Below are positions 46,051-54,281 of a stretch of DNA of 64,000 bases, piece after piece. Position numbers and translations under genes: made by a program. The notes below the pieces were generated by a model. That model was not told the DNA's origin and ran no database searches. It was given only the letters and a program-made list of their open reading frames with translations. This DNA comes from Bacteroidia bacterium. Its GTDB lineage: Bacteria > Bacteroidota > Bacteroidia > Chitinophagales > Saprospiraceae. The stretch covers positions 124,001 through 188,000 of the forward strand of contig JAUHXV010000001.1 of assembly GCA_030426765.1 (NCBI GenBank). The letters are read 5' to 3'. Within the stretch, counting starts at the first letter, position 1, and every line of letters starts with the position of its first letter.

Positions 46051-46077
46051 ACCCCCTCACTTGAGGGGGTTTTTTTA
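46051..46077 (+). terminator. Intrinsic terminator of the 2946-aa gene
   Basis: ACCCCCTC and GAGGGGGT form an 8-bp GC-rich stem with loop ACTT, followed directly by a run of T. It lies 55 bp after the stop codon. Confidence 0.9.
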
Positions 46078-46146
46078 TGCACTGATTATTAATATTTTAC
46101 GATTTGCAAAAATAAAATTATATAAAGCACAGAAAAAGAGATAAAT

Positions 46147-46172
46147 ACAAATTGCATATATCTTTAATATAA
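46147..46172 (+). promoter_or_regulatory. Decayed third copy of the promoter palindrome
   Basis: ACAAATTG-CATATATCTT-TAATATAA aligns without gaps to the 33001 site (6/8, 8/10 and 6/8 matches). The -7 box in it is broken (TATATCTT). Confidence 0.3.
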
Positions 46173-46214
46173 AAAATACCATATTTACGGTATAACAACA
46201 TATTACGACTAATC

Positions 46215-46222
46215 TATATTTG
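46215..46222 (+). promoter_or_regulatory. Candidate -7 element for the 1498-aa gene
   Basis: Exact TAnnTTTG (TATATTTG), with a half-site ACATATTA at 46198-46205. It would give a 5' leader of about 255 nt. No good -33 TTTG seen. Confidence 0.4.
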
Positions 46223-46485
46223 TACTGGCATTAGAGGTTTTTATAATCTGTTAAGTGCTGAAACTGATAATAGTACAGGTTACGATTTTTTTATATCTGA
46301 GTATAAAGGAATAATACCGGAGCCTGGCCAAAGAACCTTCCTGAACGATAATAAGCCTGGGTGGCAGGAGGATGTGCTGCATCCGACCGTCACAATGATC
46401 ACACATGCTATTTCTAAGAGCTGCGGCCTTTAGCGGTACTCTTTCAATATAGGCTAATTATTTTTTAAACTAAAACTAAGATCTC

Positions 46486-49400
46486 ATGAAGAAAACGGAC
46501 TTTTCTGTTTCTCTCAGGGATGGTGCGTGTAAACGTCTCAAACAGTATTCAAGACTTTTATCCCAATCCCTGTCAGTAAGCTTTTTACTACTGACGCTCG
46601 CGTGGCTCACACCAGCCATTGGCCAGAACTGCTCTCTTGGCTGCCACGGTGCTCAGGTTTCTCTCGGACTGGACTGTACTGCTGAAGTAACAGTCGCGAT
46701 GATCGGAGAAACCCAACAATGCCCAAACGGGCAATTTACCGTATATGTATACACCCTAGGCGGTGATACCATTCCGACCTCTCCGGTTGTCACACACGAT
46801 CAGATTGGAATGACATTGATCGCCAGTGTTCGCGACAACATTTCCGGCAATAGTTGCTGGTCCTACATTACTGTAGAAGACAAAATGGGCCCTATCATGG
46901 ATTGTGAATGCACTCCGGTAGGGCATATTGATGGTGTCCTCTCAGGTGCAGATCCGACATTTTTTAACGATGACCCATGCTGGCAGTTCGGATGTTGTGT
47001 CCCAACCGCCACTGAAAAGTATTATGATACATGGGAATTTCAGATCGCAGAAGCGGGCATGTATACCTTTACTTTCCAGGGTGCTCTGAATGATGCAATG
47101 GGTGCAGTCTATGAAGATAGCTTTAACCCGCTTGACATCTGTGCAAACCTGATCGGAGGGGATGATGATAATGGTAACTTCCTCGATCCATTTGTTGAGA
47201 TTGTACTCAACATGGTTCCTGGTAATTACGTATTTGTCACCACCACATGGGGCGCACAGGAAACGGGTGCTTATTCATGGTGGATCTCAGGCCCGGGTGA
47301 TGTATTTGAGGCTGATGAAAACTGCATTAGAAGTTGTAACGAGATCGGACCTGATTATCCGGCACCAGCTGCTTTTGACAACTGTGACGATGATCCGGAT
47401 ATCATTCTGCTGTATGAAGATACAGAGGTATTGTGCCATCCAGAGTTTACCAAAAGGCTGACCCGTATCTGGACTGCCGTGGATGAAAATGGCAACTATG
47501 CCGATTCATGTGTGCAGGTATTTTACCTGGAGCGCATCGATTTTGACGATATCGTATGGCCAATTTCCTATTCCACAGCTACGATGAATCCGTTTATCTG
47601 CAACTCCGGATTTACCGATGTAGATCCACAGGACGGAATTCCTGATGCCATTCCGGTGGCTGACGGGGGCGCCGGCGTACCAACTATTAATGGTATTCCC
47701 ATTTACCCTGATTTCATGGATTTCTGTAATGCCAGTGTTTCCGTTCAGGATGTTCCAAACGGCTCTTCTCCTTGCGTGAAGAAGATCATGCGCATCTGGA
47801 CTGTGAATGAGTGGCATTGCCAGGGTGAAGTGGATACATTGTATGCACAATTGATTGAAGTGGTCGATAACGAGGGACCAACCATTGTTTGTCCTCCTAA
47901 TTTCTCTCATTCTACTTCAGGTAATAACTGTCTGGCGAACATTTGGATTCCAAAAGCCACTCCGTTCGATAATTGCAGCGGGGTAGATTATGTAACCACA
48001 ACGTATCCTGGAGGCTTCAAATCTCAGAATGGTGAGTTTTACGCTCCACTGAGTGTAGGTACGAATGTAATCACATACACAGCGTATGATAAATGCGGGT
48101 ATTCCGGAACTTGCTCCATGGAGATTGAGATTCTGGATGAGACACCACCGGTACCTGTTTGTGATGAGCATACTATCGTTTCCCTGACCGTAGGCGGACC
48201 TTATGGTCTGACTCTGGTCAACGCATCAGTATTTGATGATGGTTCTTACGATGATTGCGGTCCTGTGACATTCAGAGCCCGTCGTATGGACTACTGTATT
48301 GAATTTGACTGGACTACCGAAGGTGGCGGGTATGACACTGATCCTGATGGAGATGTGGACAGCCGCGACCATGGAACGGTTCACCGCCCAATGGTTCCAT
48401 TTGCCTGCTGCGACGCTGGTGCCGGACCAATCATGGTTGAGTTGGAAGTAATGGACGGTTCAGGTAATGTCAACTACTGTATGGTGGAAGTTGAGGTACA
48501 GGACAAGATCAAGCCTATCATTACCTGTCCATCCGATATCACCATCAGCTGTGATTATCCTCTTGATCCTGACAATCTCAGCGCCTTTGGCAATGTAGTC
48601 AGAGATCAGCATGATGTGCAGGAGTGGTGTATTTACGATCCAACCAACCCACATGCCGATATTGACGGTTATGTATGTGGGTACGATGGGCTGGCTGTAG
48701 ACAATTGTGACGTTGAGATTACGGTAAGTGATGTGGTAGATATCAACAACTGTGGTGTGGGTACGATCACACGCTACTGGAGAGCGGAAGATGCAAATGG
48801 TTCTGACCAGTGCATCCAGCGCATCACCATTACAAACTTCGATCCACTGGACAATTTTAGCATTGACTGGCCGGACGATTACAGCAACCTGGAATGTGGA
48901 GGCGGAACAGATCCTGAAGATTTATCCTATCCATATGACAGACCTTACTTCAACGAAGATCATTGCGACCTCGTGGGTGTAACCTATGATGATGTTGTAT
49001 TCCCATTCGTGGATGGTGTTTGTTACAAAATACTGCGTACCTGGAAGATCATCGAGTGGTGCCTCTATGATGAGATCGGTGGTATTGAGCCTGGTTATAA
49101 CTATTGGGAGCATGTACAGGTACTGAAAGTACTGAGCTCAGAAGGTCCTGAATTTACCACGGATCAGCCTGACATTGTAGAGTGTAATGAACTCGATTGT
49201 AACGGCATGTATATTGAATTGATTCAATCTGCTGTCGATGGTGACGGGTGTACCCCAACCAATCAGTTGAGAAAATCATATGCAATAGACTTACATGATG
49301 ATGACATCATTGACTTTGGTCCTTTTACCGGAACCGGAGGTACTATTGATGCTTCTCGTACTCTGCCATTAGGAAATCACAGAGTGATCTACACCTTTGA

Positions 49401-50982
49401 AGATGCTTGCGGCAACCGCACAGTGAGAGAACAATATATATCACTTGCTTCCTGCAAGGCTCCTACGCCGGTGTGTCAATTCTTGTCGGCTAATCTCGGA
49501 GATGATGGTATGATCGTGATTTGGGCGACTGACTTTGATGCCAGTAGCTTCCATGAGTGTGGTAATCCTTGGGAACTGTCATTTGACCAGGAAGGATTGG
49601 TCAACAACATGTTGTTTACATGTGATGATCTTCCTGCTGAGCCATTTACGCCGATTGATGTCACCATCTATATCACAGATAATCTGGGCAACCAGGATCA
49701 CTGTACGACGACCATTGTATTGACGGACAACGATAATGCATGCGACGGACAGGGTATCATGGGTACAATCACCGGAAATATCAGCACAGAAACATCTGAT
49801 AACGTACTGGATGTGGAGGTACAACTCGAAGGTTCTCCTCTGCTGCCCATCAACACCAGCCAGTCAGGAATGTATACATTCCCATCCATGCCGGTAGGTG
49901 GCAACTATGTAGTAGCACCAGCGAAGACCAATGACTACAAGAATGGAGTCTCCACGCTTGACCTGGTGGTGATGCAGAAACACTTATTGGGTATTACCGA
50001 TTTGAGCAGCCCATACAAGATGATCGCTGCTGACGTAAACAACTCGAAATCGATCACAGCAGTGGATCTCGTGGAACTCAGAAAACTGATCCTTGGATTG
50101 TATTCTGAGTTGCCAAACAACACCAGCTGGAGATTTGTGGACAAAACATATTCCTTCCCGGATGAATACAATCCATGGATGGAAGAGTGGCCTGAAAACC
50201 ATGCCCTTGCTCCATTGTCTCAAGGTATGAATTATGCCAACTTCTACGGTGTGAAAATCGGAGACGTGAACAATACTGTGAAAGCGAATGCACAAAGTGT
50301 ATTGCCACGTGGTTCAGGCAAAGTTCTTGACCTCGTCATCAATGACCGAAAGGTCAATGCAGGTGAAATCATTGAGATCCCTGTATATGCCGATGGCGCG
50401 AATACGCTCGAAGGTATGCAGTTCAGTTTTGACATGAATGCCGGCCTCGAGCTGGTAGGTGTTCAGGCAGGACAGATGGATGTCGATGACAACAACTTCG
50501 GTTGGTTGCAGAATCACATCCTGACCTCAAGCTGGAATAAAGCTACAGGCATCCAGATAGACAGTGAAAGTCCATTGTTTACCCTGGTACTCCAGGCTAC
50601 ACAAGGTGCAACTCTGAGTCAATCAATTTCTATAGTCACTAATCCGACACCGGCTGAGGCATACTCTATTGGCAGTGATGTCATGGATCTGTCTCTGACC
50701 TTCCGCGGATCAGAAGAGCGTTACGATTTTGAATTGCTTCAGAACGAACCTAACCCGTTTGTTGATCTGACACAAATTGGTTTCGTACTGCCTGAGTCAG
50801 GTGAAGCGACACTGACCCTGTTTGATGTAACCGGAAAGCAATTGATGAACCAGACCGTTGCCGGTGTCAAAGGCCTCAACAAAGTTGAAGTCAATAAGAC
50901 ACAGATCAATGCGAATGGAATCATCTACTATCAGGTACAATTCCAGGGATATACAGCTACTAAGAAAATGTTAGTCCTCTAA
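46486..50982 (+). CDS. Secreted PPC/HYR/dockerin/cohesin-like protein with T9SS sorting domain (1498 aa)
   Basis: Signal peptide in the first 46 residues (basic N terminus, LSVSFLLLTLAWLTPAIG, cleavage before QNCSLGC). A conserved N-terminal module (ISGNSCWSYITVEDKMGP) is followed by a PPC-like beta domain about 141-282 (YDTWEFQIAEAGMYTFTFQG; FLDPFVEIVLNMVPGNYVFVT), then Cys-rich HYR and RIWTVNEW / RTWKIIEWC modules. The block around residues 560-690 closely parallels the 2095-aa protein (RARRMDYCIEFDWTTEGG; DHGTVHRPMVPFACCDAG). Dockerin-like block about 1149-1215, SWRFVDK, KIGDVNNT, cohesin-like domain about 1285-1400, T9SS domain 1416-1498 (LQNEPNPFVDLTQIGF to KKMLVL). A close relative of the 2095-aa protein. 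Confidence 0.88.
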   Translation: MKKTDFSVSLRDGACKRLKQYSRLLSQSLSVSFLLLTLAWLTPAIGQNCSLGCHGAQVSLGLDCTAEVTVAMIGETQQCPNGQFTVYVYTLGGDTIPTSPVVTHDQIGMTLIASVRDNISGNSCWSYITVEDKMGPIMDCECTPVGHIDGVLSGADPTFFNDDPCWQFGCCVPTATEKYYDTWEFQIAEAGMYTFTFQGALNDAMGAVYEDSFNPLDICANLIGGDDDNGNFLDPFVEIVLNMVPGNYVFVTTTWGAQETGAYSWWISGPGDVFEADENCIRSCNEIGPDYPAPAAFDNCDDDPDIILLYEDTEVLCHPEFTKRLTRIWTAVDENGNYADSCVQVFYLERIDFDDIVWPISYSTATMNPFICNSGFTDVDPQDGIPDAIPVADGGAGVPTINGIPIYPDFMDFCNASVSVQDVPNGSSPCVKKIMRIWTVNEWHCQGEVDTLYAQLIEVVDNEGPTIVCPPNFSHSTSGNNCLANIWIPKATPFDNCSGVDYVTTTYPGGFKSQNGEFYAPLSVGTNVITYTAYDKCGYSGTCSMEIEILDETPPVPVCDEHTIVSLTVGGPYGLTLVNASVFDDGSYDDCGPVTFRARRMDYCIEFDWTTEGGGYDTDPDGDVDSRDHGTVHRPMVPFACCDAGAGPIMVELEVMDGSGNVNYCMVEVEVQDKIKPIITCPSDITISCDYPLDPDNLSAFGNVVRDQHDVQEWCIYDPTNPHADIDGYVCGYDGLAVDNCDVEITVSDVVDINNCGVGTITRYWRAEDANGSDQCIQRITITNFDPLDNFSIDWPDDYSNLECGGGTDPEDLSYPYDRPYFNEDHCDLVGVTYDDVVFPFVDGVCYKILRTWKIIEWCLYDEIGGIEPGYNYWEHVQVLKVLSSEGPEFTTDQPDIVECNELDCNGMYIELIQSAVDGDGCTPTNQLRKSYAIDLHDDDIIDFGPFTGTGGTIDASRTLPLGNHRVIYTFEDACGNRTVREQYISLASCKAPTPVCQFLSANLGDDGMIVIWATDFDASSFHECGNPWELSFDQEGLVNNMLFTCDDLPAEPFTPIDVTIYITDNLGNQDHCTTTIVLTDNDNACDGQGIMGTITGNISTETSDNVLDVEVQLEGSPLLPINTSQSGMYTFPSMPVGGNYVVAPAKTNDYKNGVSTLDLVVMQKHLLGITDLSSPYKMIAADVNNSKSITAVDLVELRKLILGLYSELPNNTSWRFVDKTYSFPDEYNPWMEEWPENHALAPLSQGMNYANFYGVKIGDVNNTVKANAQSVLPRGSGKVLDLVINDRKVNAGEIIEIPVYADGANTLEGMQFSFDMNAGLELVGVQAGQMDVDDNNFGWLQNHILTSSWNKATGIQIDSESPLFTLVLQATQGATLSQSISIVTNPTPAEAYSIGSDVMDLSLTFRGSEERYDFELLQNEPNPFVDLTQIGFVLPESGEATLTLFDVTGKQLMNQTVAGVKGLNKVEVNKTQINANGIIYYQVQFQGYTATKKMLVL

Positions 50983-51026
50983 TGAGGAATAACATGAACA
51001 GATAAGAATTACTGTTTTTGGGATGG

Positions 51027-51063
51027 GACCCCTCTCCGCGTAAGTGGAGGGGGTTCTTTTTTT
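51027..51063 (+). terminator. Intrinsic terminator of the 1498-aa gene
   Basis: CCCCTCTCC pairs with GGAGGGGG around a GCGTAAGT loop (one wobble), followed by TTC and a run of eight or more T. Confidence 0.85.
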
Positions 51064-51119
51064 TATAAATGCCTGGCTGCATTAACAGACCAGATACGGA
51101 ATAAACAATATCAGCCGTT

Positions 51120-51127
51120 TATCTTTG
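51120..51127 (+). promoter_or_regulatory. Candidate -7 element for ruvX-def
   Basis: TATCTTTG followed by CACC, ending 7 bp before the ruvX ATG: the near-leaderless arrangement common in Bacteroidota. Confidence 0.5.
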
Positions 51128-51134
51128 CACCGAA

Positions 51135-51548
51135 ATGGGCAGAATACTGGGCATTGACTATGGCTTAAAGCGAACCGGCCTTTCTGTGACTGATCCGGAA
51201 CAGATCATTGTGCAGGGCATGGATACACAGGAAACCGCTGGTGTGTTAGAATTTATTATTTCGTACGGTGAAAAAGAATCATTAGAGGAGATTGTGGTAG
51301 GCTATCCCTTTGTGGAAGGGGTCTGGGGAGATAAAAATTTTAAAAAACAACTGGATGACTTTATTGAAAAGCTGAAGAACTCTTTTAAAGATATCCCTGT
51401 TACCCTCTATGACGAACGCAATACCTCCGTGGATGCCCGCCGGTTGATGAACCAAATTGGCCTCAAAAAACATCAGCGCAGAGATAAAGCGAGACTGGAT
51501 CGAACCAGTGCAATTTTGATTTTACAAGAATACCTAGGACATATATGA
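51135..51548 (+). CDS. ruvX: Putative pre-16S rRNA nuclease / Holliday junction resolvase YqgF
   Basis: 137 aa, RNase H-fold YqgF/RuvX family; processes the 5' end of 16S rRNA in E. coli and was first proposed as a Holliday junction resolvase. Motifs seen: ILGIDYGLKRTGLSVTD (first catalytic Asp), VVGYPFVEGVWGD and TLYDERNTSVDARR. The 3' end overlaps def as ATGA, so the two genes form an operon. Confidence 0.93.
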   Translation: MGRILGIDYGLKRTGLSVTDPEQIIVQGMDTQETAGVLEFIISYGEKESLEEIVVGYPFVEGVWGDKNFKKQLDDFIEKLKNSFKDIPVTLYDERNTSVDARRLMNQIGLKKHQRRDKARLDRTSAILILQEYLGHI

Positions 51549-52102
51549 TACTCCCGATTTTTGCTTTTGGTCAGCCCGTCTTACGCAAAGTGGCTGAAGA
51601 TATCGACCAGGATTACAACGATCTTGAAGGCCTCATAGAGAATATGTATGAAACCATGCGTAATGCCCGAGGAGTAGGCCTTGCCGCGCCTCAGATTGGG
51701 AAAAGCATACGTCTGTTTGTCGTGGATACACAACAAATGGATAAACCGGACGAGCCCGCTAAAGGCATTAAGAAAGCTTTTATCAACGCTCGTTTACTGG
51801 ATGAATCAGGTGATCCATGGGTCTACGAAGAAGGGTGTCTCAGCATCCCGGATATTCACGCGGATATTGAGCGGAAATCCACCATTCGTATCAAGTATCT
51901 TGATCAGGATTGGAAAGAGCACGACGAGACCTATGAAGGTGTCAATGCGCGCGTGATTCAACATGAATATGATCACATCGAAGGGGTCTTGTTTATCGAC
52001 CACATGCGGCCACTAAAACGGCGTATGATCAAGGGGAAACTTGAAAAGATTAAGAAGGGAGATATCGAAGTCAGCAGCCCGATGCGCTTTGTGAAAGCCT
52101 GA
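51545..52102 (+). CDS. def: Peptide deformylase
   Basis: Metalloenzyme that removes the N-formyl group from nascent proteins. 185 aa with the three family motifs: GVGLAAPQIG, EEGCLSIP (metal-ligand Cys) and QHEYDHIEG (the HExxD-type His-Glu motif). The ATG overlaps the ruvX stop codon. Ends in a normal basic C terminus. Confidence 0.97.
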   Translation: MILPIFAFGQPVLRKVAEDIDQDYNDLEGLIENMYETMRNARGVGLAAPQIGKSIRLFVVDTQQMDKPDEPAKGIKKAFINARLLDESGDPWVYEEGCLSIPDIHADIERKSTIRIKYLDQDWKEHDETYEGVNARVIQHEYDHIEGVLFIDHMRPLKRRMIKGKLEKIKKGDIEVSSPMRFVKA

Positions 52103-52116
52103 ATTCCAGCATTCCT

Positions 52117-52746
52117 TTATTTCCGGCCAAAATCTGCCGGGATTTCACCCCATTTTTTAGTATCCCATTTCAGGATGGGATTCTCCCAGGTATTGTCTTT
52201 CAGCCATTGTTCACCTCTGCGGATTAAATCAAAAAGTTCCTTGTTTCTCGAAGTGCGCTGCAGCTTTGTATTCGCTTTCTTTTTCACTATCCATGCGATG
52301 GCAGTTTTCGAGTCGGTATAAATCGGAGTGGTGAAGTGTTTCTGTTTTTTCAACAAAGCAAGGCCGTGAATGATAGCCAGAAACTCACCAATATTGTTTG
52401 TGCCGTCTTCGACCGGTCCAAATCGAAAAATTTCCACGTGATCGGCCGTCCAGACACCGCGATACTCCATGACACCCGGATTTCCGCTGCAGGCGGCATC
52501 CACACTTAAACTTTCGCGGATCATCCCCGTTTTGACTCCTGAGACAGGTTTTTGATTACCGGTTTTCTTTTTTGAAAAAACAGGCCCGTCTGCATACGCC
52601 TTTTCCGCTTCTGCTCTGGAGGTGAATGATTTATAAACGGCATTCGTGTAATTGTGCACTTGCTCCTTACACGCCTCCCAGGAGGTATAGATGCCGGGAT
52701 TATGCCCTTGCCAGACGACGTAGTATTTTTGTTTTTTTGATGGCAT
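52117..52746 (-). CDS. Viroplasmin-type ribonuclease H
   Basis: 209 aa with two domains. The N-terminal caulimovirus viroplasmin-like domain (about 1-50: YYVVWQGHNPGIYTSWEACK, YKSFTSRAEAEKAY) is thought to bind RNA/DNA hybrids. The C-terminal RNase HI domain (about 75-209) has catalytic acids in SVDAACSGNPG, NIGEFLAI, IYTDSKTAIAW and the terminal PADFGRK. It cleaves RNA in RNA-DNA hybrids. Divergent from the TatD gene with 15 bp between the start codons. Confidence 0.92.
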   Translation of the reverse strand: MPSKKQKYYVVWQGHNPGIYTSWEACKEQVHNYTNAVYKSFTSRAEAEKAYADGPVFSKKKTGNQKPVSGVKTGMIRESLSVDAACSGNPGVMEYRGVWTADHVEIFRFGPVEDGTNNIGEFLAIIHGLALLKKQKHFTTPIYTDSKTAIAWIVKKKANTKLQRTSRNKELFDLIRRGEQWLKDNTWENPILKWDTKKWGEIPADFGRK

Positions 52747-52761
52747 GAAGATGTAATAATA

Positions 52762-53550
52762 ATGGAAACATCACAATTGTTTTGGATTGATACCCATTGT
52801 CACGCGTATGTCCCTGAGTTTGACGAAGACCGGGATGAGGTTGTTACGCGCGCATTCGCAAATGGTATAGAGAAGATCATGCTCCCGAATATCGACGAGG
52901 CTTCGGTACCTGCCATGATGGAACTCGTTGCGAAGTATCCCGACCATTGTTTTCCGATGATGGGGCTCCATCCTTGTTCGGTTCGCGATGATTTCGAAAA
53001 AACTCTGACAAAAATGGAGCAGCATCTGAAGGATGGAAGGTTTGTGGGTATTGGAGAGACAGGGATTGATTTGTACTGGGATACTACCTTTAAAGAGGAG
53101 CAAATCATTTCCTTCGAAAGGCATATCGAGTGGGCAAAACAATTTGGATTGCCGATTATTATCCACTCCCGGGAGTCGCTGGATCTGACCATTGAGATCA
53201 TCACACGGCACAAAGACGAGCGACTAAACGGGATTTTCCATTGTTTTAGTGGTACACCTGATCAAGTGGAGCGAATTCGGGAGGTAGGCTTTAAAGTCGG
53301 GATCGGAGGCGTGGTGACCTTCAAAAAAGCAGGATTGGCGGAATTATTGCCACAGATTCCGCTGGAAATGATCGTGTTAGAGACAGATTCTCCCTATCTG
53401 GCCCCGGCGCCCAACCGCGGCAAACGCAATGAACCGGGCTATATTCCGATTATTGCCACTAAAGTTTCTGAGGTGCTGGGTATGCCGCTGAGTGAACTTT
53501 CCCGAATAACAACTCGGAATGCTGAGGAAGTATATGGAAAGAAGGTTTAA
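52762..53550 (+). CDS. TatD family metal-dependent hydrolase
   Basis: 262-aa TIM-barrel hydrolase of the TatD/YcfH family (3'-5' DNA exonuclease or D-aminoacyl-tRNA-type deacylase activities are known in the family). Metal-binding motifs: IDTHCHAYVPEF, GETGIDLYWD, IIIHSRES, HCFSG and LETDSPYLAP. Normal length and intact motifs. Confidence 0.93.
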   Translation: METSQLFWIDTHCHAYVPEFDEDRDEVVTRAFANGIEKIMLPNIDEASVPAMMELVAKYPDHCFPMMGLHPCSVRDDFEKTLTKMEQHLKDGRFVGIGETGIDLYWDTTFKEEQIISFERHIEWAKQFGLPIIIHSRESLDLTIEIITRHKDERLNGIFHCFSGTPDQVERIREVGFKVGIGGVVTFKKAGLAELLPQIPLEMIVLETDSPYLAPAPNRGKRNEPGYIPIIATKVSEVLGMPLSELSRITTRNAEEVYGKKV

Positions 53551-53630
53551 ATTTGCACCCGCATAGAGGCATCAGAAGTTGTTTCGCCTCGTATGAATGA
53601 GCCGAATGACGTTGTTTTTCGGTTTATGTA

Positions 53631-53718
53631 GGAGAGTTGGCCGAGTGGTCGAAGGCGCACGCCTGGAAAGTGTGTAGGCTCCAAAAGGGTCTCAAGGGTT
53701 CGAATCCCTTACTCTCCG
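53631..53718 (+). tRNA. tRNA-Ser (GGA)
   Basis: 88-nt cloverleaf with a long variable arm. The acceptor stem GGAGAGT pairs with ACTCTCC (53711-53717), with discriminator G. The anticodon stem CACGC/GTGTG encloses loop CTGGAAA with anticodon GGA at 53665-53667, reading UCC and UCU. The T arm contains GGTTCGAATCC. No encoded CCA; a T-rich tract follows. Confidence 0.97.
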
Positions 53719-53782
53719 CTTTTTTTCTTTTATCGCACAAGGGGACTGATATCCCCGATCCCTGTAGAATTTTTGTAGCCCT

Positions 53783-54220
53783 ATGATCCAGCGAATCCAG
53801 ACTTTGTGCTTACTGATAGCCGCCGCATCTTTTGCCGCCTTGTTTTTTATCCCCATGGCACTCAGTGATACGGTGACGACCCAGTTTCTGGCCGATCAGG
53901 TGTATGACGTAACCGACCATCCTGTGCTGCTAGTGCTGGCGGGCGGAGGTGCTGCAATCGCTTTGCTGGCTATCTTTTTATTTAAAAACCGTCCGCTGCA
54001 ACTCAAACTTGGCTATATCGTCATCATTTTGGCCATATTGCTTCCGGTGGCGTCCTTTCTTCTGTTTATGAATGAATCCGCATCACTGGATGCTTCTGCG
54101 GAGGTGATGGATCAAGCCGGATTATACCTTCCCGGTGTGGCTATTCTCTTCGGAATTCTGGCCAACTACTTTATCCGTAAGGATGAACGCCTGGTGCGGT
54201 CTATGGACAGACTCCGTTAA
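53783..54220 (+). CDS. DUF4293 family membrane protein
   Basis: 145 aa with four hydrophobic segments, the opening MIQRIQTLCLLIA and the closing YFIRKDERLVRSMDRLR that mark the Bacteroidota-specific DUF4293 family. Function unknown; inner-membrane location predicted. Confidence 0.85.
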   Translation: MIQRIQTLCLLIAAASFAALFFIPMALSDTVTTQFLADQVYDVTDHPVLLVLAGGGAAIALLAIFLFKNRPLQLKLGYIVIILAILLPVASFLLFMNESASLDASAEVMDQAGLYLPGVAILFGILANYFIRKDERLVRSMDRLR

Positions 54221-54281
54221 TGATACAAGATCGTCATCGATCGGCAACAGTATACGCCATAACCCGTTTATATACACGGAT

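Larger units (their letters stand above)
45996..46485 (+). other. 490-bp intergenic region before the 1498-aa gene
   Basis: No gene seen. It holds the terminator of the upstream giant, an AT-rich block with a decayed copy of the palindrome (46147-46172), a TATATTTG box (46215-46222), and a leader of about 260 nt with stems CCTTCCTG/CAGGAGG (46336-46371) and GGATG/CATCC (46370-46384). Confidence 0.55.

Noticed and set aside
46225-46485. Known riboswitch (c-di-GMP, cobalamin or TPP type) in the leader of the 1498-aa gene
   Set aside because: The conserved core sequences of these classes are not present; only generic stems are seen.
6681-50982. Genomic island or prophage carrying the giant genes
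   Set aside because: No integrase, transposase, att-like repeat or tRNA boundary was found at the edges; the flanks are ordinary housekeeping genes.
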